A program made the translations under genes and the position numbers. Source: Acerihabitans sp015654925 (GTDB lineage Bacteria > Pseudomonadota > Gammaproteobacteria > Enterobacterales > Enterobacteriaceae). Taken from it: a stretch of DNA of 64,000 bases. The notes below the pieces were generated by a model that saw only the letters and a program-made list of their open reading frames with translations, searched no databases and was not told the DNA's origin. The stretch spans positions 1,550,001-1,614,000 of the forward strand of contig NZ_CP178732.1 of NCBI RefSeq assembly GCF_047324175.1. Reading direction: 5' to 3'. The stretch's first letter is position 1, and each line of letters starts with the position of its first letter. Positions 25,418 through 33,120 of this stretch are shown piece by piece.

Positions 25418-25445
25418 TTGAGGATATGGTTAGAGGAATTATGCT
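25418..25445 (+). promoter_or_regulatory. Candidate promoter of the ATPase-PIN-RNA ligase cassette
   Basis: TTGAGG (25418-25423) and TATGCT (25440-25445) are spaced by 16 bases and lie 37 bases before the ATPase start and after a strong terminator. The match to the sigma-70 consensus is moderate. Confidence 0.4.
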
Positions 25446-25482
25446 AATCTACCAACCCCCGCAGGCAAGGAGTTGAAGGCAG

Positions 25483-26763
25483 ATGATAACCCGATTAAAA
25501 CTAGATAATTTCAAAGCGTGGCGCGCCTCGGGTGATATATCCTTGAAGCCGGTAACCTTGCTATTGGGTGAAAACTCAACCGGTAAGTCCAGTGTGTTGC
25601 AAAGCCTGTTACTGATGAAACAAACGGCAGCTTCGCCCGATAGAACGGTGCAACTCAATCTGGGCGGGGATGAAGTAAATGATTTTGTCGATATGGGTTC
25701 ATTTGAGGATTTAATGACTCAAAACCCTAAAAAAAGGAAAGTGGGTATTGAGCTAGACACTGTCCATGATGAGAACTATTGTTATTTTGCCGTGGAATAT
25801 GGCCAGGATTCCAAAAAAAGCCCGGTTGTGGAAGAAATGAAGTTGAGCGCCAATGCTGAAAGCTGGTTTCGTCTGGCCAGAACCGAGCGGAGCGCGTTTA
25901 GCTTATATCTTCCCGGAGAAATACGTACTAGCCTCAAAAGCCGGTCCTTTGCGCCGGAACGAGGGATCGCATTTTCGGCAGAAGCCATCGCCGCCCTGGG
26001 AGAAAGCGGGCAACAGGTACAAGACCTCAGCTTGCAACTGCGGCGAGAGCTTGATGCTATATCTTACCTGGGTCCACTGAGAAATAAACCCAGACGCACC
26101 TATCCTTGGAACCGAACACGTCCGGGTATCATCGGTGAAGATGGCAGCAATGCTATTTATGCATTGCTGGCGAGTGCGCAAGCGAAAAAGAATGAAGATA
26201 GCAATGATATTGTCACTAACGTTTCCCGTTGGCTAAAAAAGATGAAAATCGCCGACCGCTTGGAGGTAAAACAGCTTGGCGCCGGCAATTACAGTGTGAT
26301 GATCCACCGGGATGGCGTAGTGGCTAATTTGAGGGACGTCGGCATCGGAATTTCCCAGGTATTGCCGGTTTTAGTGCTAGCCTATTTTGCACCAGCTTAC
26401 TCGACCGTGATTCTTGAGGAGCCGGAGATTCATTTACACCCCCAGGCCCAATCCTTTTTGGCCGAATTATTCCTTGAAGTGAGCAAAACGCGGCACGTTC
26501 AGTTTATTGTGGAAACCCATTCAGAACATCTGTTTCGCCGCATGCAAACACTCGTTGCAAAAAGAAAAGCCATGCCAAACCAATGTGCGCTGTATTTCGT
26601 GGCGCGCAATAAGTCCGATGCGGTGCTTAAAACATTAGAAATGGATAGTTTGGGCCGGCTGTCCAATTGGCCAAATAATTTTTTCGGTGATGTGACCGGA
26701 GAGGTTCGTGAGCAAGCCAAGCTGGCCATGCAAAGAATGATGAAGGAGCGTAAATCTTTATGA
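25483..26763 (+). CDS. AAA/ABC-type ATPase (OLD/RecF-like, possible DUF3696 type), first gene of an RNA-directed cassette
   Basis: This 426-residue protein is an ATPase of the AAA_15/AAA_21 group, related to OLD and RecF-like enzymes. It has N-terminal FKAWR, Walker A GENSTGKSS at 29-37, and a signature-like VGIGISQVLPVL at 286-297. Walker B is VILEEPEIHLHP at 309-320, and VETHSEHL lies at 343-350. No TOPRIM or nuclease domain follows, unlike OLD nucleases. Similar ATPases act as sensors in defence systems, for example PtuA of Septu or AriA of PARIS; a defence role here is inference. AAGGAG and GAAGG precede the ATG. Its stop overlaps the next start (ATGA). Base composition is more AT-rich than its flanks, which suggests transfer. 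Confidence 0.8.
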   Translation: MITRLKLDNFKAWRASGDISLKPVTLLLGENSTGKSSVLQSLLLMKQTAASPDRTVQLNLGGDEVNDFVDMGSFEDLMTQNPKKRKVGIELDTVHDENYCYFAVEYGQDSKKSPVVEEMKLSANAESWFRLARTERSAFSLYLPGEIRTSLKSRSFAPERGIAFSAEAIAALGESGQQVQDLSLQLRRELDAISYLGPLRNKPRRTYPWNRTRPGIIGEDGSNAIYALLASAQAKKNEDSNDIVTNVSRWLKKMKIADRLEVKQLGAGNYSVMIHRDGVVANLRDVGIGISQVLPVLVLAYFAPAYSTVILEEPEIHLHPQAQSFLAELFLEVSKTRHVQFIVETHSEHLFRRMQTLVAKRKAMPNQCALYFVARNKSDAVLKTLEMDSLGRLSNWPNNFFGDVTGEVREQAKLAMQRMMKERKSL

Positions 26764-27308
26764 CTCGGCACGTTATTGATACAAATGTTTTAATTGTAGC
26801 AAGCGGTGAGCATCCCGAATCCCCATTTTCTTCGCAAAACCATCCGGTTAATGATCCGATGGAGTCAGGCAAGGTGCTTAAATGGCTAATCGATTTTGAA
26901 AAAGGGAACCGGCGGATGGTGGTGGATGTTGACTGGGCAATCCTTAATGAATATCAAAATAAATTGACCGACCAGGATTATGGTGCCAGAGTTGTTTTTG
27001 AGAAGATGGTAAGGGGACAAATAGATTATATGGAAATTGAATGGGTAGATAATCCTGCTCATCCCGATAAAGTAGCTGTTTTGAATAAACCACTGGATAC
27101 CGTTATTCATGATCTTGCTGATACAAAAATCGTTTCTACCTGTTTAAAAGCCATTGATCAGGTTAATGGTCCCGGTTGCAATATTGTTAATGCATGCGAT
27201 ACCGACTGGTATGATTGGCAAGAGGCGCTGGGCGTTGCTGGAGTTTATGTTGAACAACTGATAGAAGAGTGGTCGCGAAATAAGTGGAAGGAACACCATG
27301 ACCGCTGA
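26760..27308 (+). CDS. PIN-like domain protein, predicted ribonuclease
   Basis: This 182-residue protein begins with HVIDTNVLI, the typical first strand of a PIN nuclease with D7. It has other acidic residues at PIN-like positions: E64 in ILNEYQNKL, D118/D121 in HDLADTKIV and D147/D149 in NACDTDW. PIN enzymes are metal-dependent, usually single-strand RNA-cutting nucleases. It is longer than VapC toxins (about 130), with a spacer at about 15-50, and I recognise no named family. The start overlaps the ATPase stop by four bases, and the stop lies 11 bases inside the ligase gene. Nuclease activity is predicted from motif placement only. Confidence 0.65.
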   Translation: MTRHVIDTNVLIVASGEHPESPFSSQNHPVNDPMESGKVLKWLIDFEKGNRRMVVDVDWAILNEYQNKLTDQDYGARVVFEKMVRGQIDYMEIEWVDNPAHPDKVAVLNKPLDTVIHDLADTKIVSTCLKAIDQVNGPGCNIVNACDTDWYDWQEALGVAGVYVEQLIEEWSRNKWKEHHDR

Positions 27309-27978
27309 TTTTTTTCGTTTTCCACATACTCCGCACATCAAATGGCTCGGTAGTGGCGAACCACGCGGGGACAAAATACTTTCAGAGCTTGACGTCAAGA
27401 AGTTTCTTACCCAAAAACTGACGGTAGAAGAAAAAATAGATGGTGCCAATGTCGGTTTTTCAGTAGCGGCGAACGGACAAATTCAAGTTCAAAATCGCGG
27501 GACGTTGATTCAACGGGATGCAGGCGGCCAGTTTAAACATTTTTGGCGGTGGGTAAACCGTCATGAACAAGACATGATTGGCTTGCTGGGTGACAACCTT
27601 ATCCTCTTTGGTGAGTGGTGTTATGCTGTTCATTCTCTGAAATATAATTCACTACCAGACTGGTTTATTGGTTTTGACATTTATGATCGTAAAGTATGCC
27701 GTTTTTATTCAATGCCTAGACGTAACGAAATTTTTTCTTTACTGGAAATAACACCCGTTCATACAATTGGTATTGGTCATTTCTCTATGAATGAATTAAT
27801 ACAGTGTTTAAATCTTCCTTCACATTATGGCGCTAAACAAATAGAAGGTATTTACCTCCGTCAAGATGAACAAGGCTGGTTAACACGCAGAGCTAAGTTG
27901 GTGAGACGTGACTTTATCCAAACAATTGAACAGCATTGGTCAAAAAAAAGCATAATACCCAATTCCATTTCTAAATAA
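27298..27978 (+). CDS. RNA ligase (T4 Rnl2-like nucleotidyltransferase)
   Basis: This 226-residue protein carries the ordered motifs of ATP-dependent RNA ligases. Motif I is EEKIDGAN with the AMP-accepting K46, and a motif-Ia-like NRG lies at 66-68. Motif III is LFGEWCYAVHSLKY with E106, motif IIIa FIGFDIYD, motif IV IEGIYLR with E183, and motif V RAKLVRRDF with K200. Such enzymes seal 5'-phosphate to 3'-OH ends of RNA, often repairing nicks in tRNA or duplex RNA. It is short and ends soon after motif V, so it may lack a large C-terminal domain. The start overlaps the PIN gene by 11 bases. It is the last gene of the cassette and is AT-rich. Confidence 0.85.
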   Translation: MTADFFRFPHTPHIKWLGSGEPRGDKILSELDVKKFLTQKLTVEEKIDGANVGFSVAANGQIQVQNRGTLIQRDAGGQFKHFWRWVNRHEQDMIGLLGDNLILFGEWCYAVHSLKYNSLPDWFIGFDIYDRKVCRFYSMPRRNEIFSLLEITPVHTIGIGHFSMNELIQCLNLPSHYGAKQIEGIYLRQDEQGWLTRRAKLVRRDFIQTIEQHWSKKSIIPNSISK

Positions 27979-28086
27979 CGTATCGCTTAAAGCCAACACA
28001 ATTGATAATTTAGCCTTCTTTCCTGTATCTCGCCTCTGCCACCCCCGTTTATTGCTAGGCGGCCGATTCTGCGCCCCCGCCGTAAA

Positions 28087-29319
28087 CTATCTTGGTTCCC
28101 CGGCGGGCGCGGTCGCCGGGGAATTTTGCCGGAAACCCGCATGGAATAACCACAGGCTGGCCAGCGTGGCCGCCATCAGCACATAAAACAGCGTTACCGC
28201 CGGGGTATAGGCGAGGATCATACCGGTGAGTACCGGATTGGCGGCGCCGCCCAAGGTGCTGAGGTTTTGCATGCCGTAATAGCTGCCTTTAAGATGCGCC
28301 GGGGCGATAAAATCGATAAACAGGTATTCCACCGGCGTAATGATAATCTCCCCAAGGGAAAATAACGCCACCGCGATCATCCAGGCCGGTACGGAACTGC
28401 CCGCCAGCACAAACCCCGTCAATCCAATCAGGAAAAACAGGCTGCCGGCGATGAGCCACGGCATCAGCGTTTCGCGGCGGATATTGCGGCTGACCGCATA
28501 TTGCAGCGTAATCACGATAGCGGCGTTGACCGGCAGGATAATCCCCACCACCCGGTAGGCGAACTGCGCATCAAACGCCACCATCAGATACTGCGAGATG
28601 CAGCTGGCGAACTGGCCTTCCACCAGGCAGCCCAGGGCGCCGCCCAAGGTAAAATAGATCAGCCGCTTGTCGCGCCGCAAAACCCGCAATGTCTGGCGAA
28701 AGTTGATTTTTTCCGCGACCGCCGGATTAATCCGCGGGTCATCCAGCGGCGGACGGCCGCAGCGCGGCAGCAGCCATGCCAGCACCAGCGTGGCGGCGGC
28801 GGCCAGCAGGCCGGACAAATAAAACGGCAATACGGAACTGGTTCTGGCCAGCACCACGCTCAGGGGCGGGCCGACGGCCCAGCCGACATTCACCAGGGTG
28901 TAATTCAGCGAAAACGCCTTGATGCGCCGCTCCACCGGCAGCCATTCGGCAATACTGGCTTTGAGGGTAATGGAGAACAGGGCATAGGCGGAGTTAATCA
29001 TGGCCATAATCACAATCATGGACATGACGCCGGCGCTCAGGGGCAGCAGGAAAAACGCCAGGGCGAATACCGTCATCGACAAGACGATCAGTCCGTTTTT
29101 ATTGAACCGATCCACCAGATAACCGCCATAGAGGCTAAACACAATCCCCAGGGTCAGGCTGGCGCCCAGCACCATGCCGATGCGATCCGGCGCCAGATGG
29201 CGATGCTGGGCCAGATAGATGGCGAAGAAGGGCAGGGTCAGGCCCCGCCCGATGGTCAATACCAGCGAGGTGGTTAATAACGCCCTGATAACCGCTGGGA
29301 ATTCTTTTAGCAACTGCAA
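28087..29319 (-). CDS. Major facilitator superfamily exporter, YdeE-like
   Basis: This 410-residue protein has 12 hydrophobic segments and matches E. coli YdeE, an MFS exporter linked to dipeptide and arabinose efflux. Shared segments include LTIGRGLTLPFFAIYL, the motif-A-like YGGYLVDRFNKNG, FSLNYTLVNVGWAVGPPL, FASCISQYLMV and VILPVNAA-type sequence (here GIILPVNAAIVITLQYAVSR). The start is TTG at 29317-29319 with AGGAA 10 bases upstream; no ATG gives a better N-terminus. It lies 29 bases after metG on the same strand and may be read through from it. The actual substrate is unknown. Confidence 0.8.
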   Translation of the reverse strand: MQLLKEFPAVIRALLTTSLVLTIGRGLTLPFFAIYLAQHRHLAPDRIGMVLGASLTLGIVFSLYGGYLVDRFNKNGLIVLSMTVFALAFFLLPLSAGVMSMIVIMAMINSAYALFSITLKASIAEWLPVERRIKAFSLNYTLVNVGWAVGPPLSVVLARTSSVLPFYLSGLLAAAATLVLAWLLPRCGRPPLDDPRINPAVAEKINFRQTLRVLRRDKRLIYFTLGGALGCLVEGQFASCISQYLMVAFDAQFAYRVVGIILPVNAAIVITLQYAVSRNIRRETLMPWLIAGSLFFLIGLTGFVLAGSSVPAWMIAVALFSLGEIIITPVEYLFIDFIAPAHLKGSYYGMQNLSTLGGAANPVLTGMILAYTPAVTLFYVLMAATLASLWLFHAGFRQNSPATAPAGEPR

Positions 29320-29333
29320 AAAATACGGTTCCT

Positions 29334-29360
29334 ATTATTTTACCGCGATTATTTTACCGC
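29334..29360. repeat. 14-bp tandem duplication across the metG stop codon
   Basis: ATTATTTTACCGC occurs at 29334-29346 and again at 29348-29360, separated by one base. On the minus strand this repeats the last metG codons (GCG GTA AAA TAA) immediately after the stop. Confidence 0.85.
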
Positions 29361-31379
29361 CATCCCCGGCAATGCGCCGGCGTCCGGGCTCAGCAGGAAG
29401 ATATCGCTGCCGCCGGGACCCGCGGCCATCACCATGCCCTGGGACACGCCAAAACGCATTTTACGCGGCGCCAGATTGGCCACCATCACCGTCAGGCGGC
29501 CTTCCAGCTCCTGCGGATCGGGATAGGCCGCGCGAATGCCCGAGAATACCTGCCGGGTTTCACCGCCGATATCCAGGGTAAGCTTCAGCAGCTTATCCGA
29601 CCCGTCCACCAGTTCGGCTTGTTTGATCAGGGCGATGCGCATATCGACTTTGGCAAAATCGTCAAAGCTGATGGTATCGAGCAGCGGCTCATCCGCCAGG
29701 GCGCCGCTGGCCGGCTTCGCCGCGGCGACGGCCTCGTCCTTCGATTCGTTGACCATATTTTCCACATGGACCGGATCGATACGGTTAAACAGCGCCTTGA
29801 AGGTGCTGACCTTGTGGCCCAGGAGCGGAGATGCGATGCCGTCCCAGTCCAGCGCCACGTTAAGGAAGGCCTCGGCGCGGCCGGCCAGGGCGGGCAGTAC
29901 CGGTTTCAGATAGGTCATCAATACCCGGAACAAATTAATGCCCATGGAGCAGATGGCCTGCAGGTCCCGTTCGCGTCCTTCCTGCTTGGCCACCACCCAG
30001 GGCGCCTGCTCGTCCACGTAGCGGTTGGCCAGGTCGGCCAGCGCCATAATCTCGCGAATCGCTTTGCCGGATTCCCGGGCGCTAAAGGCATCGGAGATGC
30101 CGGCGGCGGCATCGGTAAAGGTTTTATACAGCACCGGGTCGGCCAGGGTATCGGCCAGCTGGCCGTCAAAGCGCTTGGCGATAAAACCGGCGTTGCGCGA
30201 AGCCAGGTTAACCACTTTATTGACGATATCCGTATTGACCCGCTGGATAAAATCTTCCAGATTCAGGTCGATATCGTCAATATGCGACGACAGCTTGGCG
30301 GCGTAGTAATAACGCAGGCAATCCGCATCCAGATGCTTGAGGTAAGTACTGGCCTTGATAAAGGTGCCGCGGGATTTGGACATCTTGGCGCCGTTGACCG
30401 TGACGTAGCCGTGCACGAATAAATTGGTCGGTTTGCGGAAGTTGCTGCCTTCCAGCATGGCCGGCCAGAACAGGCTATGGAAATAAACGATATCCTTGCC
30501 GATAAAATGATACAGGTCGGTATCGGAACCGACGCGCCAATAATCATCGAAATTAATATCGCCGCGCTTGTCGCACAGATTTTTAAACGAACCCATATAG
30601 CCGATGGGCGCATCCAGCCACACGTAGAAATATTTGCCCGGCGCGTCCGGCACTTCAAAACCGAAATAGGGCGCGTCGCGGGAAATATCCCACTGCTGCA
30701 GGCCGGACTCAAACCACTCCTGCATTTTATTGGCCACTTGCTCTTGCAGGGCGCCGGAACGGGTCCAGGCTTTCAGCATATCGCTAAAGGCCGGCAGGTC
30801 GAAGAAGAAGTGCTCGGAATCCTTCATTACCGGCGTGGCGCCGGATACCGCCGATTTGGGATCGATCAAATCGGTGGGGCTGTAGGTGGCGCCGCACACT
30901 TCGCAGTTATCGCCGTACTGATCCGGGGATTTGCATTTCGGGCAGGTGCCTTTGACAAACCGGTCCGGTAAAAACATCTTTTTTTCCGGGTCGAACAGCT
31001 GGGAAATGGTGCGGGTTTTAATATAGCCGTGCTCTTTCAACCGATGGTAAATCAGCGTCGACAGCTCGCGGTTCTCCTCGCTATGGGTCGAGTGATAGTT
31101 GTCATAGCTGACGCCGAAACCGGCAAAATCCTGCTGATGCTCACGATTCATTTCATCGATCATGATTTCCGGCGCTACGCCGAGCTGCTGGGCTTTGAGC
31201 ATGATCGGGGTGCCGTGCGCGTCATCGGCGCAGATGAAATAAACCTGGTTGCCGCGCATTCGCTGAAAACGGACCCAAATATCTGCCTGGATATGCTCCA
31301 GCATATGGCCGAGATGGATTGAACCGTTAGCGTATGGTAACGCACAGGTTACCAATATTTTTTTCGCGACTTGAGTCAT
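29349..31379 (-). CDS. metG: Methionyl-tRNA synthetase MetG
   Basis: MetG charges tRNA-Met in the cytoplasm. The Rossmann core has the HIGH motif in YANGSIHLGHMLEH, the CP domain carries zinc-binding cysteines (CPKCKSPDQYGDNCEVCG), and the KMSKS motif is exact (GAKMSKSRGTF). A C-terminal tRNA-binding (EMAP/Trbp111-like) dimerisation domain ends the protein. The length of 676 residues is that of E. coli (677). The frame stays open upstream to 31961, but the ATG at 31379 gives MTQVAKKILVTCALPYANG, matching the family. It is divergent from mrp. A 14-bp tandem repeat spans the stop. Confidence 0.97.
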   Translation of the reverse strand: MTQVAKKILVTCALPYANGSIHLGHMLEHIQADIWVRFQRMRGNQVYFICADDAHGTPIMLKAQQLGVAPEIMIDEMNREHQQDFAGFGVSYDNYHSTHSEENRELSTLIYHRLKEHGYIKTRTISQLFDPEKKMFLPDRFVKGTCPKCKSPDQYGDNCEVCGATYSPTDLIDPKSAVSGATPVMKDSEHFFFDLPAFSDMLKAWTRSGALQEQVANKMQEWFESGLQQWDISRDAPYFGFEVPDAPGKYFYVWLDAPIGYMGSFKNLCDKRGDINFDDYWRVGSDTDLYHFIGKDIVYFHSLFWPAMLEGSNFRKPTNLFVHGYVTVNGAKMSKSRGTFIKASTYLKHLDADCLRYYYAAKLSSHIDDIDLNLEDFIQRVNTDIVNKVVNLASRNAGFIAKRFDGQLADTLADPVLYKTFTDAAAGISDAFSARESGKAIREIMALADLANRYVDEQAPWVVAKQEGRERDLQAICSMGINLFRVLMTYLKPVLPALAGRAEAFLNVALDWDGIASPLLGHKVSTFKALFNRIDPVHVENMVNESKDEAVAAAKPASGALADEPLLDTISFDDFAKVDMRIALIKQAELVDGSDKLLKLTLDIGGETRQVFSGIRAAYPDPQELEGRLTVMVANLAPRKMRFGVSQGMVMAAGPGGSDIFLLSPDAGALPGMAVK

Positions 31380-31521
31380 GTTGGGAATGTGCTTTTTATC
31401 AGATGAAATAAAGGTTTTTGATGGTAACCGATAGCGATACCCCGCGTAAACAAGCTCGGACAGTTCTGTTATGCTATGTGCATCGGTTACCACCCCTATA
31501 AAGAGAAAATAAGGAGCCGGG

Positions 31522-32634
31522 ATGAATCCTCCATCACCCGAACAGTCTACCCCCGATGTGCTGCGCGCCCAGGTATCGCAGGTGCTGGCGCTGTTTAAAC
31601 ATACTACGCTAAAACGCAATTTGAACGAGCTCAAGGCGCTGACCCACTGCGCGCTGCTCGACGGCGCGCTGCATATCGAACTGACCATGCCGTTTGCCTG
31701 GCATAGCGCGTTTGATGAATTAAAAGACGCCGCCAGCGCGGATCTGCTGCGGGTCACCGGCGCGCGGGCCATCGACTGGCGCTTAAGCCATAACATCGCC
31801 ACCCTGCGCCGGGTCAAAGATCTGCCCGGCGTCAAAAGCGTGCGCAACCTGATTGCGGTCACCTCCGGCAAAGGGGGCGTGGGCAAATCCAGCACCGCGG
31901 TTAACCTGGCGCTGGCGCTGGCGGCGGAAGGGGCGCGCGTCGGCCTGCTGGATGCGGACATTTACGGCCCGTCGATTCCCGCCATGCTCGGCACCACCGA
32001 GGAGCGCCCGACGTCGCCGGACGGCCAGCATATGGCCCCCATCATGGCCCACGGCCTGGCCACCAATTCCATCGGTTATATGGTGACGGAAGATAACGCC
32101 ATGGTCTGGCGCGGTCCGATGGCCAGCAAGGCGCTGCTGCAATTGCTTAACGACACCCTGTGGCCGGAGCTGGATTATCTGGTGCTGGATATGCCCCCGG
32201 GCACCGGCGATATCCAGCTGACGCTGGCGCAAAACATCCCGGTTACCGGCGCGCTGGTGGTCACCACGCCGCAGGATATCGCCCTGACCGATGCGCGCAA
32301 AGGTATCGTGATGTTTGAAAAAGTGGGGGTGCCGGTATTAGGCATCGTGGAAAACATGAGCGTGCATATCTGTAGCCATTGCGGCCATCTGGAAGCGATT
32401 TTTGGCACCGGCGGGGCGGAAAAACTGGCCGAGCAGTACCACTGCGCCCTGCTGGGCCAACTGCCGCTGCATATCAGCCTGCGCGAGGACCTCGACCGCG
32501 GCCAGCCCACGGTGGTCAGCCGCCCGGACAGCGAATTCACCGAGCTATATCGCCAACTGGCCGGCCAGGTCGCCGCACAGCTGTATTGGCAGGGCGAGGT
32601 GATACCCACGGAGATCGCGTTTAAAGCGGTATAA
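31522..32634 (+). CDS. mrp: Iron-sulfur cluster carrier Mrp (ApbC)
   Basis: Mrp is a MinD/ParA-like P-loop ATPase that carries and delivers Fe-S clusters in the cytoplasm. The 370 residues match E. coli (369). It has an N-terminal MIP18-like domain (about 1-90), the deviant Walker A GKGGVGKSSTAVNLALAL near 116, LLDADIYGPSIPAMLG, LDMPPGTGDIQL, and the cluster-binding CxxC in HICSHCGH near 283. AAGGAG precedes the ATG. It is divergent from metG, as in E. coli. Confidence 0.96.
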   Translation: MNPPSPEQSTPDVLRAQVSQVLALFKHTTLKRNLNELKALTHCALLDGALHIELTMPFAWHSAFDELKDAASADLLRVTGARAIDWRLSHNIATLRRVKDLPGVKSVRNLIAVTSGKGGVGKSSTAVNLALALAAEGARVGLLDADIYGPSIPAMLGTTEERPTSPDGQHMAPIMAHGLATNSIGYMVTEDNAMVWRGPMASKALLQLLNDTLWPELDYLVLDMPPGTGDIQLTLAQNIPVTGALVVTTPQDIALTDARKGIVMFEKVGVPVLGIVENMSVHICSHCGHLEAIFGTGGAEKLAEQYHCALLGQLPLHISLREDLDRGQPTVVSRPDSEFTELYRQLAGQVAAQLYWQGEVIPTEIAFKAV

Positions 32635-32739
32635 AAACGCCAACGCATAAGCCACGCCCGGCACGGCGTCAGCAGAAAAGGCGCGCTGCCGGGTTAGCGC
32701 CGCATAATGTCCCGCCCTCATCGGGATGTTCACTGTAAA

Positions 32740-32984
32740 ATGTCAAATCATCTGCCGTTGCGTCACTGGTTTAATCATACGGTTATGCATAGTTTTTTTG
32801 ATAGGATACTGGCTATTGATACCTCCGTGGCGCTCTGCTGCGCAAAAATGCATGTCCCAGATGCTAAATCTATGGCTGGCTTCTTGATTGCCGCAACGGC
32901 TGTTACTCATAATCTTACCCTGGTGACCAGAAATACAAAGACTTCCACTTGACCGGCGCTGTACTGTTAAACCCGTGGATGTGA
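32740..32984 (+). pseudogene. Remnant of a VapC/FitB-type PIN toxin with a C-terminal frameshift
   Basis: This stretch encodes the C-terminal half of a VapC-like toxin: LRHWFNHTVMHSFFDRILAID, then KSMAGFLIAATAVTHNLTLVTRNTK. The N-terminal part with the first catalytic Asp is missing. In family members the block before LIAATA carries an acidic residue (SxxDxLIAATA), which here is Gly. After RNTK the frame reads TST-stop, but a missing base restores DFHLTGAVLLNPWM, the expected VapC ending, with stop at 32982-32984. No vapB antitoxin is visible. It lies between mrp and the reductase gene, 105 bases after mrp. Confidence 0.75.
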
Positions 32985-33120
32985 ATAATCTAAAGACGCA
33001 ATCATTTCCCCGCGGCCAAAGGCCGCCGGAAATGACACGCTCCGATCGGCTCGCCCGTAATGCAAACCGCATCGGAGAATAGGGTCGCGGGGGAATCGCG
33101 GAAAATGACGCCCGTTGACC
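32985..33120. other. Remainder of the mrp to reductase intergenic region, with a long imperfect palindrome
   Basis: With 32635-32739 this completes a 486-base gap whose only gene-like content is the vapC remnant. An imperfect palindrome lies at 33002-33035: TCATTTCC and GCGGCC on one side, GGCCGC and GGAAATGA on the other, loop AAA. A smaller hairpin CCCGGCA/TGCCGGG lies at 32657-32693, just after mrp, and could end its transcript. Confidence 0.5.

Noticed and set aside
31380..31961. Upstream in-frame extension of metG (an 870-codon frame)
   Set aside because: It runs antisense through the mrp gene, has no family similarity, and MetG proteins begin at the MTQVAKK start at 31379.
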